Assembly: GCA_017537365.1 (NCBI GenBank)
Contig: JAFYKZ010000026.1
Coordinates: forward strand, 1 to 64,000
Length of the DNA: 64,000 nucleotides
Source: Clostridia bacterium
GTDB lineage: Bacteria; Bacillota; Clostridia; Oscillospirales; Acutalibacteraceae
Direction of reading: 5' to 3'
Positions within the stretch are counted from its first letter, which is position 1, and each line of letters begins with the position of its first letter. A program made the position numbers and the translations under genes. The notes beneath the pieces are model-generated. The model ran no database searches. It saw only the letters and a program-made list of their open reading frames with translations, and was not told where the DNA came from. Below, one piece after another: positions 17,501-25,443 of the stretch.

Positions 17501-19652
17501 ATACACTATTTTGATTGAAGATTTTGTATGGTCTCCTCGTTCTTGCACCGTTAAATTAAAGCGAGAGGATTATTCGTCTGCCGTTACAATACCTGCGGGT
17601 GCTTCGGTTAAGTTTAATAATACTGCAACCGCAGATTCATTAAATATTTATTTAATGGGTGCAAACGGTCATTATATATCAACCGATGACCTTATAGCTC
17701 AATATAAGGCTATGGTTGATTTTCACGGAAGTAATAACTATTTGATTGTAATTCCGTTTACTAATACTAATTATGATAAGAAATTCTATGAAGCGTTTGG
17801 CGACCATTGTGTAAGCTTCAGAGAGGCAGCTATAACTTATGGCTTGGAGTTTGAGGGTATAACCGCAACGGCGGCAGATAATGAAAAAATCGCCGAGGGA
17901 TTGGTTCCGCCTTCACTTTGCCTTAATAATACTTATGATGTTCATCTAAACGAAAAAGGTTATCATTTGCTTGCAACATTGTTGCACGAGAAAGGCAGGT
18001 TTATAGAAGTGTTTAATGATAATGCTAATTATGAGACAGTTACTATTAACTCTAATAATATATCGGAATATAAAATAGTTAACGAGAGTGGAAATAACGA
18101 GGCAACTGCTATTATAAACAATGCTATTTATAAAACATCAGGTGTTAAATTAGCAGAGGTTGATAGTGTTCCGTCCGATGAAAAGGTGATTCGTATTGTT
18201 GCAGATTACCGAGTTGCAGTTAATAAAGCTAAAATTTATGTTGATGGCAATACTCTTTACATTTCTGCATATAATACTGATTTAATAGGTTACAGTGCAA
18301 ATGCTTTTGAAAAACTTTTAGAAGATAATGTTTTAGAATTTAATGATGGTTATGAGTCAATCTCGGCTATATCCGCTGTTTCTTATGAAACTGCTGTTGC
18401 TGATGGAAAAACTCTTAAACTTATAGGTGATTCTGATGCTAATTCTATTGAGTATAAAGCAGGGCAGACCGCAAATGTAACCGTTGCCGCCTATGCGGAC
18501 GGAAAGATTTTAAGTGTTCCTTATTTCCATGTTGTAACATTTAATGAATCTAATCAAAAAACCGAAGATTATTATGTTTCGGGCAAAAATGGTGTTTGTA
18601 ATTTGTCTTTAACTTCGCAGACCGAAGGATTTGTTTATTTTAATATTGTGGCTTGCAATAGCAGTAAGCAAAAAATCAGCGATTTCAAGGAAACCGATAC
18701 TAATTATCATTTCGTTGGTAGTGTTGGTTTCAATATTGATGAAATAACCCCATCAACAACAAAACCTGCTGATTTTGATTCGTTCTGGAAAACTGCTACT
18801 GATGAGATTAAAAATACAAATATTGAAATCGTTAAAATGAAATCGGTTTCAAGTGATAAAAACGGATTTTTAACCTATTTGGTTGAGCTTCGTTGCGGCA
18901 CTGATGTTTATGGTAATGCGGGAGTTGTAACAGGTTATTTAACCTATCCTGCAAATGCTTCTGTAACCTCTAAAATCGGTTTAATGACACAGTTCCAAAG
19001 TTATAGCGTTGCTGTGCCTGATAAGGTTTATAAGGAAAATACTGCGGTGTTCTGCATTTGTGCTCATAGTATTGATATAGAGAAGTTTATTAGTGATGAC
19101 AACTATAAAACCGAAATTAAAAATGTACTTGACGGTTTTGGTTTTGAAAATGCTTCAAAAGAAAATATCTATTTCTTGCAAATGATTAAGCGTGATTTGT
19201 TAGCTAATAAATTTATGATAGAGTATTTTGGTCAAAACGGAAACGGTTTCTGGAACAATAGCGAACTTATTGTTAAGGGAACAAGTATGGGCGGATTCCA
19301 AAGCATTGCCGTTGCGGCTCTTTTAAAAGATGTTACAGGTGTTAATCCAAGTCTTTTAACAGTGGATTTGCCGTGGCTTTGCGATTTGAATCCTACTGCT
19401 GTTGGAAGAAAACAAAGCTCTTGGCGTCCAACTTATAAAACCGCTCTATCTTATTACGACCCTGTTCACTTTGCAACCAAAATAACCTGCAATACAGTTA
19501 TAGGTGCAGGTCTTGGTGATGCTATTTGTCCTGTTTCTGGTATAGTTGCATTTTATAATACCTTAAACACTCAAAAGCAAATAACATTTATTCAAAACAC
19601 TTCGCATAGCGGCGGTTGGGAAGGAACAAGATTTACCGTTGAGTCTAAATAA
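14565..19652 (+). CDS. Secreted multidomain double esterase (CBM-like repeats, dockerin-like loop, SGNH, CE7)
   Basis: A 1695-residue exported protein with a Sec signal peptide (residues 1-30, cut near VQAAD). About four beta-sandwich modules follow (roughly 40-172, 173-355, 356-540, 541-717), marked by GENL/GENII...NGDF starts typical of CBM4_9-type carbohydrate binding. A single dockerin-like calcium loop (DPDENGKIDIKDLIRIKKEI, 826-845) precedes an SGNH/GDSL esterase with GDS at 872-874 and Asp-Val-His at 1125-1127. An acetyl-xylan-esterase-like (CE7) alpha/beta hydrolase ends the chain, with GTSMGG nucleophile Ser1574, Asp1652 and His1681. No cell-wall anchor is seen. It probably deacetylates plant polysaccharide; the substrate is inferred. 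Confidence 0.85.
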   Translation: MKMKKILRFILTAVLMVSIILSNLVFVQAADTVNEENNTNTSRLLEMTFANTTTSCGVQSFLSLTPGATYQFDIDCKPESLYLVSQVELYYKQSDKTTYNKSLYVSTDEDNPTRSHISFRFTLEPSQTDKDNGVEVAATDNVQIFLTAERRESGKVWYTNASVKLVENGNVVGNNLVLDPDFTGCPDTLTKTKTETWSILGNNLVAITTDVTDWFKEPLPIPNNPKMWEIGNRKLENWGAIKQEVTLKANKYYKFEIDYLCVNGANALIRIGIKAKGATSYTESDLASVCYNYNLTDTGTKYIVTFRPKALYSGKNFRLILGRNDTCLESNATAYFANISLREDISSTNGAGEEYGENLICNGNFEYGEIGSINNDNIDTQLYCWEQLTQGDTVATYKTNRLIEVPEGLFGSDMSAGKDAPKMLRLGGDGESQEALSVEAKLEGGKTYKFDMDYRAFGGVEPYIHIETSDFGGFAELDSFDTTINNKNGAHYSIRFTMPSNASTTNNFKLTIGQKAPIKRNGTVYFANAKLCEVSNGDIVGENIIVNGDFSKSYGGKVVSDFSDLFFEGWNQLDVMSYKDVSILAIPDNFFEYDRDYKTEYAYKFQGGDMYKPQFDFMFKPSKTYLLSYDYNCENDTTVNAYIQSNDNSVKAQKISRVSDGKYTATYKITTSSYTNIYSEYTSANGNIRFALANNSYDSPFYISNIRIYEVNGDNIVGENLVGDINPIFSESIYSSLENEGDSVDFELAKNDSNANAQTVNLGHGWYGNLNYQGENNNVYSRLVKVSNNFFDFYSDSDKLVVMKKSLLGIKEEYNPYNDSLNLVYDPDENGKIDIKDLIRIKKEILADKYAVSNAETNGGIYDKVNAVKCYGDSITQGMGYESSLEKTYPGWLKSFLGEDYTVLNGGVPSEATYTIMSRQGALSLYTNKEFKFNAGEDTITIGDKNDNGFVTSTGINIDLVYHLGNQISVNDITIDGVKYTILIEDFVWSPRSCTVKLKREDYSSAVTIPAGASVKFNNTATADSLNIYLMGANGHYISTDDLIAQYKAMVDFHGSNNYLIVIPFTNTNYDKKFYEAFGDHCVSFREAAITYGLEFEGITATAADNEKIAEGLVPPSLCLNNTYDVHLNEKGYHLLATLLHEKGRFIEVFNDNANYETVTINSNNISEYKIVNESGNNEATAIINNAIYKTSGVKLAEVDSVPSDEKVIRIVADYRVAVNKAKIYVDGNTLYISAYNTDLIGYSANAFEKLLEDNVLEFNDGYESISAISAVSYETAVADGKTLKLIGDSDANSIEYKAGQTANVTVAAYADGKILSVPYFHVVTFNESNQKTEDYYVSGKNGVCNLSLTSQTEGFVYFNIVACNSSKQKISDFKETDTNYHFVGSVGFNIDEITPSTTKPADFDSFWKTATDEIKNTNIEIVKMKSVSSDKNGFLTYLVELRCGTDVYGNAGVVTGYLTYPANASVTSKIGLMTQFQSYSVAVPDKVYKENTAVFCICAHSIDIEKFISDDNYKTEIKNVLDGFGFENASKENIYFLQMIKRDLLANKFMIEYFGQNGNGFWNNSELIVKGTSMGGFQSIAVAALLKDVTGVNPSLLTVDLPWLCDLNPTAVGRKQSSWRPTYKTALSYYDPVHFATKITCNTVIGAGLGDAICPVSGIVAFYNTLNTQKQITFIQNTSHSGGWEGTRFTVESK

Positions 19653-19665
19653 TTTATAAAACTTT

Positions 19666-19699
19666 AAAAGCGACTATGGTTTAAACCTTAGTCGCTTTT
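19666..19699 (+). terminator. Terminator of the secreted esterase gene
   Basis: A long near-perfect hairpin (AAAAGCGACTA... with its complement ...TAGTCGCTTTT), ending in TTTTA. Confidence 0.85.
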
Positions 19700-19702
19700 A
19701 TG

Positions 19703-19731
19703 TTGCAAAAAAAGATAATCTATGCTATTAT
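19703..19731 (+). promoter_or_regulatory. SigA promoter of the flavoprotein pair
   Basis: TTGCAA (19703-19708), a 17-bp spacer and TATTAT (19726-19731), 28 nt before the ATG. Confidence 0.68.
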
Positions 19732-19758
19732 TAAAGAAAAAATATTGGTAGGTTTTAT

Positions 19759-20988
19759 ATGGTAACAGATGTAATTATCATTGGCGGCGGTGCGGCAGGA
19801 CTCTGCTCAGCGGTTTATTTAAAACAGAAAAATCCTGAGCTTTCGGTTAGGATTTTAGAGTCATCTCCTCGCGTGTGTAAAAAACTCGCACTTACGGGTA
19901 ACGGCAGATGCAATATTTCAAATAAAAATATCAATCTCTCGCGGTATCATGGTGATAATGTTGAGTTTTGCCGTTTTGCTTTAGAAAAATATGATTTGAG
20001 TTTTACGGAAAACTTTTTTGAAAAAATCGGTGTACCTTTTGTTTTTGAGGGGGATAAAGCTTTTCCTATGGGCTTGCAGGCGGCTTCGGTTGTTGATTGC
20101 CTTAGATTTGCCGCCGATAATTTAGGGGTTATAACGCATCTTGAAACCAAAGCTACCAATATTCAGATTTCAAACGGAAAATATAAAGTTATATGCGATA
20201 ATCTAAGCTTTTTAGCTGAAAATATTATAATAGCAACAGGTTTGTTATCAGGAGGCGATAGATTAGGGTGCGATGGAAGTATGCTCAATGTTCTTAAAAA
20301 AGCAGGCTTTAAAACAAAGGAATGCACACCCGCTATCGTTCAGATAAAAACTGAAACCGATATTGTTAAACAGTTAAAGGGAATAAAGGTTAATGCAAAT
20401 GCAACTTTAAGCGTTTCGGGAAAGGCTGTTAGAACCGAGTTTGGCGAGGTGCTTTTCTGCGATTACGGATTATCAGGTCCTCCGATTTTGCAAATTTCTC
20501 GCGAGGTTTCAAAAACAAAAGAAGATACAGAAATATGGCTTGATATTATGTCTGAATATGATTTCGGTCTGGTGTATGAAATGTTGAAGGCTCGTCGAAA
20601 CAATCTTTCATACTGCAATCTGGACGAGTTTTTCACAGGTATGCTAAATAAACGCTTAGGTCAGGTGGTTTTAAAATCAGTTGGCTTAAAGTTAAGCGAT
20701 AGTGTATCTGAGCTTAATGATAAAAAATGTAAAGAAATAGCATCTGTTCTTAAAAAATTCCAATTCAAAGCTATTGGAACAACAGGATTTTTAAACTCTC
20801 AGGTAACGGCGGGCGGACTAGATACTAAAAGTTTCAATTTCAAAACAATGGAAAGCCGTGATGCTAAGGGACTTTATGCTGTTGGTGAAATTTTAGATAT
20901 AGACGGCGATTGCGGTGGATTTAATTTGCAATGGGCTTGGTCGAGTGCTTTTTGCGCCTCGGATAACATTTTAAAGGTAAAACAATGA
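19759..20988 (+). CDS. HI0933/YhiN-family FAD-dependent oxidoreductase
   Basis: A 409-residue flavoprotein. The FAD-binding dinucleotide motif GGGAAGL is at residues 9-15, followed by KLALTGNGRCNISN, the hallmark of the HI0933/YhiN (BaiN-like) family. The C-terminal GLYAVGEILDIDGDCGGFNLQWAW motif closes the FAD site (first 20 residues GLYAVGEILDIDGDCGGFNL). Family roles are mostly unproven; one clostridial member has been linked to bile-acid reduction, but nothing here shows that substrate. It overlaps the next flavoprotein by 4 nt, so the two are coupled. Confidence 0.88.
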   Translation: MVTDVIIIGGGAAGLCSAVYLKQKNPELSVRILESSPRVCKKLALTGNGRCNISNKNINLSRYHGDNVEFCRFALEKYDLSFTENFFEKIGVPFVFEGDKAFPMGLQAASVVDCLRFAADNLGVITHLETKATNIQISNGKYKVICDNLSFLAENIIIATGLLSGGDRLGCDGSMLNVLKKAGFKTKECTPAIVQIKTETDIVKQLKGIKVNANATLSVSGKAVRTEFGEVLFCDYGLSGPPILQISREVSKTKEDTEIWLDIMSEYDFGLVYEMLKARRNNLSYCNLDEFFTGMLNKRLGQVVLKSVGLKLSDSVSELNDKKCKEIASVLKKFQFKAIGTTGFLNSQVTAGGLDTKSFNFKTMESRDAKGLYAVGEILDIDGDCGGFNLQWAWSSAFCASDNILKVKQ

Positions 20989-22568
20989 TACTTATAAATA
21001 ATATTAATTTACCGATTGATACTGATTTTGATAGTTTGAATCAAATGGTGGCTAAAAAATTCAAGATTGATATTAAAACCATTAAATCGGTTAAGCTTTA
21101 TAGAAAATCGGTTGATGCAAGGCATAAAAACGATGTTCATTTTTGTTGCTCGGTTTTGGTTGATTTGTTATCGGGCGAGGAAAAGTTTTTAAGATTTAAT
21201 AAAAATGCTCAAATATATAAGCCTTTTGTTTATGAATTTAAAAAGGCAGAAAATACCCTCGAAAATCCGCCTGTTGTTGTGGGTTTTGGTCCTGCGGGTA
21301 TGTTTGCGGCGTTAACCCTCGCAAAAGCAGGACTTTGTCCGATAGTAATAGAACGCGGTATGGATGCCGATAATCGTAAAAAGGCGGTTGATAGTTTCTT
21401 TTCGGGCGAGGCTTTAAATCCTGATACAAATGTTCAGTTTGGCGAGGGCGGAGCAGGCACTTTTTCTGACGGAAAATTAAACACAGGCATTAAGGATAAA
21501 CGCTGTAAAATTGTTCTCTCAGAGCTTAATAAATTCGGTGCCGGTGATAATATTTTAACCGATGCAAAGCCTCATATTGGAACCGATGTTTTAATAAATG
21601 TTGTTAAGAATTTAAGGCATGAAGTTATAAAGCTTGGCGGTAAGGTTTTATTTGAAACCGAGCTTAAAAATATTATAATAAACAATGGAAAAATAACTTC
21701 TATTGAAACAAACAAAGGAATTTTCAACACTGAAATTTTAATTCTGGCAACGGGACATTCTGCAAGAGATACTTTTATGATGCTTAAAAACAGAGGGGTT
21801 AAATTAGAGCAAAAACCTTTCGCGGTTGGCGTTAGAATAGAGCATTTATCAAAAGATATTAACCGCGCTTTATATGGCAATTTTGCTGAAAGTGAGCATT
21901 TGGGCGCGGCTGATTATAAGCTTGTAACCCATCTTGAAAGCGGCAGAGGGGTTTATACTTTTTGTATGTGCCCCGGTGGCGAGGTTATTAATGCTTCAAG
22001 CGAAGAAAAAGGGCTTGCGGTTAATGGAATGAGTTATTCCAAGCGAGACGGTGAAAATTCAAATTCTGCGCTTTTGGTTGGAATTAATACTGAGGATTTT
22101 GAAAGCGAAGACGTTCTTGCAGGCTGTTATTTTCAACAGAAAATTGAGCAAAATGCTTTTAATATCGCAAAAGGAAAAGTTCCTATTACCTCTGTTGGAA
22201 ATTTTGTAAACGGCAAAGATTTTAAAATAGGAAAGGTTAAACCAACCGTTAAGCCTGAGACGGTTTTCGCTGATTTTTATAAAATTTTTCCTCAGTTCGT
22301 ATGCGATAGTTTAAAAGAAGCTATACATGTTTTTGATAAAAAAATTAATGGTTTTGCGGATGATGATGCCGTGCTTACAGCGCCTGAAACCCGTTCTTCT
22401 TCACCTGTAAGAATAACCAGAAACGAAAATTATGAAAGTGTTAACATAAGTGGCTTATATCCTTGCGGAGAGGGCGCAGGTTATGCAGGAGGGATAATGT
22501 CTGCCGCGGTAGACGGTATGAAAATTGCTGAGCAGATTATCGAAAATATTAACTCAAAAATATATTAA
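20985..22568 (+). CDS. COG2509-family FAD-dependent dehydrogenase
   Basis: A 527-residue flavoprotein of the uncharacterised COG2509 group. About 90 N-terminal residues form a small conserved domain rich in basic residues (KLYRKSVDARHKN). A Rossmann FAD site follows, VVGFGPAGMFAAL (GFGPAG at 100-105), then NVQFGEGGAGTFSDGKLN, which is diagnostic for the group. The C-terminus carries GLYPCGEGAGYAGGI, the second FAD motif. It overlaps the preceding flavoprotein by 4 nt; its last 20 nt overlap the convergent gene at 22549. The physiological substrate is unknown. Confidence 0.88.
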   Translation: MILINNINLPIDTDFDSLNQMVAKKFKIDIKTIKSVKLYRKSVDARHKNDVHFCCSVLVDLLSGEEKFLRFNKNAQIYKPFVYEFKKAENTLENPPVVVGFGPAGMFAALTLAKAGLCPIVIERGMDADNRKKAVDSFFSGEALNPDTNVQFGEGGAGTFSDGKLNTGIKDKRCKIVLSELNKFGAGDNILTDAKPHIGTDVLINVVKNLRHEVIKLGGKVLFETELKNIIINNGKITSIETNKGIFNTEILILATGHSARDTFMMLKNRGVKLEQKPFAVGVRIEHLSKDINRALYGNFAESEHLGAADYKLVTHLESGRGVYTFCMCPGGEVINASSEEKGLAVNGMSYSKRDGENSNSALLVGINTEDFESEDVLAGCYFQQKIEQNAFNIAKGKVPITSVGNFVNGKDFKIGKVKPTVKPETVFADFYKIFPQFVCDSLKEAIHVFDKKINGFADDDAVLTAPETRSSSPVRITRNENYESVNISGLYPCGEGAGYAGGIMSAAVDGMKIAEQIIENINSKIY

Positions 22569-23103
22569 TAGGCGAAAAAGGGTCTGCTAATGATAGATTT
22601 ATATCAAATGCCTCTAAGGCCACTTTATCGGTTTTTTCTGCGGGGATTGAAATCAGTAAATCTCCGCTTTTTTTCTCCTTATAAACGATTGAACTTAGAT
22701 GCTTTAAAAGAGTATGGTTTGGAGTATCCTTGCAATTTTTAAGTTTAATGCAGATGTTGTTTTTTATATTTAATACCTCAATGTTTCTGCTTTGATTGCA
22801 AACCGATAAAAGAAGTAACGAAAAAGTTTTTTGTGAGATTAAGAATGTTCCGTTAAAATTAATTCTAAACCTAAAATTTTCTCCGTTACCTAAATAGAAA
22901 AAATATGAAAGATAAAGTATCTTATATGATAAAATATTTATATCGGTTGGTAGCAATTCGGGGTTTTGCAAAGTCTCAGCAATTAAAATTTTTTTAAGAA
23001 TTGAAATTTGTTTTTTTGAAATTCCGTTTTTTAGAGCGGATTTATGAATGAAACTGCGAATAGATGCAGTATATCTTTCGAATTTATTCGGCAAAAATAT
23101 CAA
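22549..23103 (-). CDS. Unknown 184-residue protein
   Basis: I do not recognise this protein. It starts at a TTG with a good AAGGTGGG Shine-Dalgarno about 7 nt upstream and runs uninterrupted for 184 residues. The N-terminal third is helical and basic, with no signal peptide or long membrane segment. The middle (SYKILYLSYFFYLGNGENFRF, first 20 residues, then SQKTFSLLLLSVCNQS) faintly resembles the helical N-box region of GHKL/HATPase domains, but the G-boxes are not visible. It converges on the COG2509 gene, overlapping its stop by 20 nt, and is divergent from gapA. A degenerate histidine-kinase-like ATPase is a weak possibility only. Confidence 0.6.
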   Translation of the reverse strand: MIFLPNKFERYTASIRSFIHKSALKNGISKKQISILKKILIAETLQNPELLPTDINILSYKILYLSYFFYLGNGENFRFRINFNGTFLISQKTFSLLLLSVCNQSRNIEVLNIKNNICIKLKNCKDTPNHTLLKHLSSIVYKEKKSGDLLISIPAEKTDKVALEAFDINLSLADPFSPINIFLS

Positions 23104-23182
23104 TTATTTACCCACCTTTATATATATTATTATGCCAAATTATCGAAAATTTAAAAATACTGTTAAAATTAGAACAAATTAC

Positions 23183-23211
23183 TTGAAAAATTTTACAAAA
23201 TGGGGTAGAAT
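23183..23211 (+). promoter_or_regulatory. gapA SigA promoter
   Basis: TTGAAA (23183-23188), 17 bp, TAGAAT (23206-23211), with the Shine-Dalgarno AGGAGG 18 nt later. Confidence 0.82.
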
Positions 23212-23242
23212 AGTATCATAAGAATTTTAGGAGGTTATTCCA

Positions 23243-24253
23243 ATGGTTAAAGTTGCTATTAATGGTTTCGGCCGTATCGGTCGTCTCGCATTCCGTCAGA
23301 TGTTTGGTGCAGAGGGTTATGAAGTTGTTGCTATCAACGATTTAACCAGCCCCAAAATGCTCGCTCACTTATTAAAGTACGACTCTGCTCAGGGTAGATA
23401 TGCTCTTGCAGATACTGTTGTTGCAGGTGAGGACAGCATCACTGTAGACGGCAAAACTATCAAAATTTATGCTGAGAAAGATGCTAAGGATCTTCCTTGG
23501 GGTGAAATCGGTGTTGACGTTGTTTTAGAGTGCACAGGTTTCTATTGCTCAAAAGAGAAGTCTCAGGCTCATATTGATGCAGGTGCTAAGAAGGTTGTTA
23601 TTTCTGCTCCCGCAGGCAACGACCTCAAAACTATCGTTTACAGCGTTAACGAGAAAACTCTTACTGCTGACGATACTATCATTTCTGCTGCTTCTTGCAC
23701 AACTAACTGCTTAGCTCCTATGGCTGATACTTTAAATAAGTATGCTCCTATCCAAAGCGGTATTATGACTACTGTTCACGCTTGGACAGGCGACCAGATG
23801 GTTCTTGACGGTCCTCACAGAAAGGGCGACCTTCGTCGTGCTCGCGCTGCTGCTTGCAACATCGTTCCTAACTCTACCGGCGCTGCTAAGGCTATCGGTC
23901 TTGTTATTCCTGAACTCAACGGCAAGCTCATCGGTTCTGCTCAGCGTGTTCCTGTTCCGACCGGTTCAACAACTCTTCTTGTTGCTGTTGTTAAGGGCAA
24001 GGATGTAACTAAGGAAGGCATCAACGCTGCTATGAAGGCTGCTTCAAGTGCTTCTTTCGGTTATACTGAGGAAGAGCTCGTTTCTTCTGACATCATCGGT
24101 ATTACCTATGGTTCACTCTTCGATGCTACTCAGACTATGGTTACTAAGATTGATGATGATACCTATCAGGTACAGGTTGTTGCTTGGTATGATAACGAGA
24201 ACAGCTACACAAGCCAGATGGTTCGTACAATTAAGTACTTTGCTGAAATCTAA
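23243..24253 (+). CDS. gapA: Glyceraldehyde-3-phosphate dehydrogenase, type I
   Basis: A glycolytic enzyme oxidising glyceraldehyde 3-phosphate to 1,3-bisphosphoglycerate with NAD. The N-terminal [10 protein letters not shown] and the active-site SCTTNCLAP with catalytic Cys152 are clear. The 336 residues are full length. Codon choice is visibly more biased (GCT, GGT, AAG, AAC, CGT) than its neighbours, as expected for a highly expressed gene. It has a strong promoter, an AGGAGG Shine-Dalgarno and its own terminator, so it is monocistronic. The pgk-tpi-gpm genes and the CggR regulator often linked to it are absent. Confidence 0.97.
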   Translation: MVKVAINGFGRIGRLAFRQMFGAEGYEVVAINDLTSPKMLAHLLKYDSAQGRYALADTVVAGEDSITVDGKTIKIYAEKDAKDLPWGEIGVDVVLECTGFYCSKEKSQAHIDAGAKKVVISAPAGNDLKTIVYSVNEKTLTADDTIISAASCTTNCLAPMADTLNKYAPIQSGIMTTVHAWTGDQMVLDGPHRKGDLRRARAAACNIVPNSTGAAKAIGLVIPELNGKLIGSAQRVPVPTGSTTLLVAVVKGKDVTKEGINAAMKAASSASFGYTEEELVSSDIIGITYGSLFDATQTMVTKIDDDTYQVQVVAWYDNENSYTSQMVRTIKYFAEI

Positions 24254-24272
24254 TAATTATTTAGATATATTA

Positions 24273-24303
24273 AAAACTCGACCTAATAAGGTCGAGTTTT
24301 TTT
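24273..24303 (+). terminator. gapA terminator
   Basis: An 11-bp stem (24273-24283 with 24290-24300) ending in a run of seven T. Confidence 0.93.
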
Positions 24304-24307
24304 GTGC

Positions 24308-24335
24308 AAAAAAATACCCGTGCATAAGCACGGGT
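24308..24335 (-). terminator. Terminator of the SDR gene
   Basis: A perfect 8-bp GC-rich stem (24316-24323 with 24328-24335) with a four-base loop. On the minus strand it is followed by ATTTTTTT, just past the SDR stop codon. Confidence 0.88.
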
Positions 24336-24346
24336 GAAAAATCTAA

Positions 24347-25081
24347 TTAAACTACTAATCCGCCGTTAACACCTAAAACCTGACCCGTTATGTAATCGGC
24401 TTTATCTGAGGCTAAGAATTCTATTGCGGCTGCAATTTCGTCTGCGCTACCCATTCTGCCAAGCGGAATAGTGCTAACGAAATCTGATAATTCTTCAATA
24501 GTTAAATTGGAATTCATATTGGTTTCGATAAGACCTGGTGCAATAGCATTAACCGTGATACCGCTGGGAGCTAATTCCTTAGCAAGCGCCTTTGTAAGAC
24601 CAATAACGCCGGCTTTTGAAGCAGAGTAAGCAACCTCACAGGAAGCTCCAACCTGACCCCACATTGAAGAAATGTTAATTATTTTACCTGACTGACGGCT
24701 AACCATTGAGGGGATAACTGCCTTGCAACAGTTGAAAACACCTTTAAGATTAACATCAATAATACGGTCAAAATCAATTTCATCGGTTTCGCTTGTTAAG
24801 CCTTGGAAAGCAACACCTGCATTGTTAACTAAAATATCAAGAGAACCATATTTATAAAGTGTTTCTTTAACCATAAGGTCAACTTCAAGCTTGTTAGCAA
24901 CATTAGCTTTCTGCATCATAACAGAATATCCGTTTGCAGTTAGAGAATTGCAGAGCAGGGAAGCGGACTCATAAGATTCATTATAATTAATTACAACATT
25001 ATATCCTTTTTGCGCAAATAAAATTGCGGTTGCGGCACCAATACCTTTTGAAGCACCGGTAACAATTACGGTTTTACTCAT
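24347..25081 (-). CDS. ymfI: SDR oxidoreductase, probable EF-P 5-aminopentanone reductase (YmfI-like)
   Basis: A 244-residue short-chain dehydrogenase with TGASKGIG (8-15), NNAG (86-89) and the catalytic triad Ser139, Tyr152 and Lys156. It would normally be called FabG. However, the stretch WGQVGASCEVAYSASKAG around the active site (141-158) matches my memory of the YmfI group, which reduces the 5-aminopentanone group on elongation factor P. It is monocistronic, away from any fatty-acid genes, which also argues against FabG. No efp gene is in the window. The SDR call is certain; the specific substrate is moderately supported. Confidence 0.85.
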   Translation of the reverse strand: MSKTVIVTGASKGIGAATAILFAQKGYNVVINYNESYESASLLCNSLTANGYSVMMQKANVANKLEVDLMVKETLYKYGSLDILVNNAGVAFQGLTSETDEIDFDRIIDVNLKGVFNCCKAVIPSMVSRQSGKIINISSMWGQVGASCEVAYSASKAGVIGLTKALAKELAPSGITVNAIAPGLIETNMNSNLTIEELSDFVSTIPLGRMGSADEIAAAIEFLASDKADYITGQVLGVNGGLVV

Positions 25082-25166
25082 TTGAAATCTCCTCTAATTT
25101 TAAATTACTTCATATAGTATAACATAAATTTTAAAAAAAGAAAAGATATTTTTTCACAATAAATTG

Positions 25167-25376
25167 GGTTAACATAAAACGGCAGACAGCACATATAGTA
25201 TGGTTAACATAAAAAGTTTACATAACATTTAATTGGTTACAAAAATGACATTTGACATAATACATTAAATATAGTATAACTATTATACACTTGATTTTAA
25301 GGTGATTTTTGAGTAAAGTTCGCCACCTGAAATTTATGGCGGATTTTTTCTCGCCTATTTATAGGTTTACATAAAG
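25167..25376. repeat. GGTTWACATAAA direct repeats
   Basis: GGTTAACATAAAA occurs at 25167-25179 and 25202-25214, with variants GTTTACATAA at 25216-25225 and GGTTTACATAAAG at 25364-25376; AACATAAA at 25121-25128 is a partial copy. The repeats cluster around the promoter at 25252 and may be binding sites for an unidentified regulator. Confidence 0.5.
25252..25280 (+). promoter_or_regulatory. SigA promoter of the candidate small RNA
   Basis: Consensus TTGACA (25252-25257), 17 bp, TATAAC (25275-25280). It is 217 nt ahead of spoIIM and points at a hairpin with a T-run only about 35 nt after the predicted start. Confidence 0.7.
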
Positions 25377-25391
25377 TATATTAAAATCAAG
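25287..25391 (+). ncRNA. Candidate structured RNA or attenuated leader
   Basis: Downstream of the promoter at 25252, a hairpin (25318-25325 with 25337-25344, CGCCA/TGGCG core) runs into a T6 tract, ending a short transcript near 25350. The loop-side bases CACCT (25324-25328) can pair instead with AGGTG (25300-25304), so two exclusive folds exist. An 11-bp perfect inverted repeat, CTTGATTTTAA (25290-25300) with its complement at 25381-25391, encloses the whole element. I could not match it to a known riboswitch. It may be a small RNA or a terminated leader of spoIIM. Confidence 0.45.
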
Positions 25392-25443
25392 ATTTTGTGT
25401 TAGCTTATTTTAACTGCACTAAATGTAGTTTGCTTGAATTTTG

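Noticed and set aside
25287-25350. Fluoride, ZTP or preQ1 riboswitch
   Set aside because: GGTGA and GTTCGCC look partly like the fluoride motif, but the conserved downstream segments are missing. No class fits, so it is listed as an unassigned RNA.
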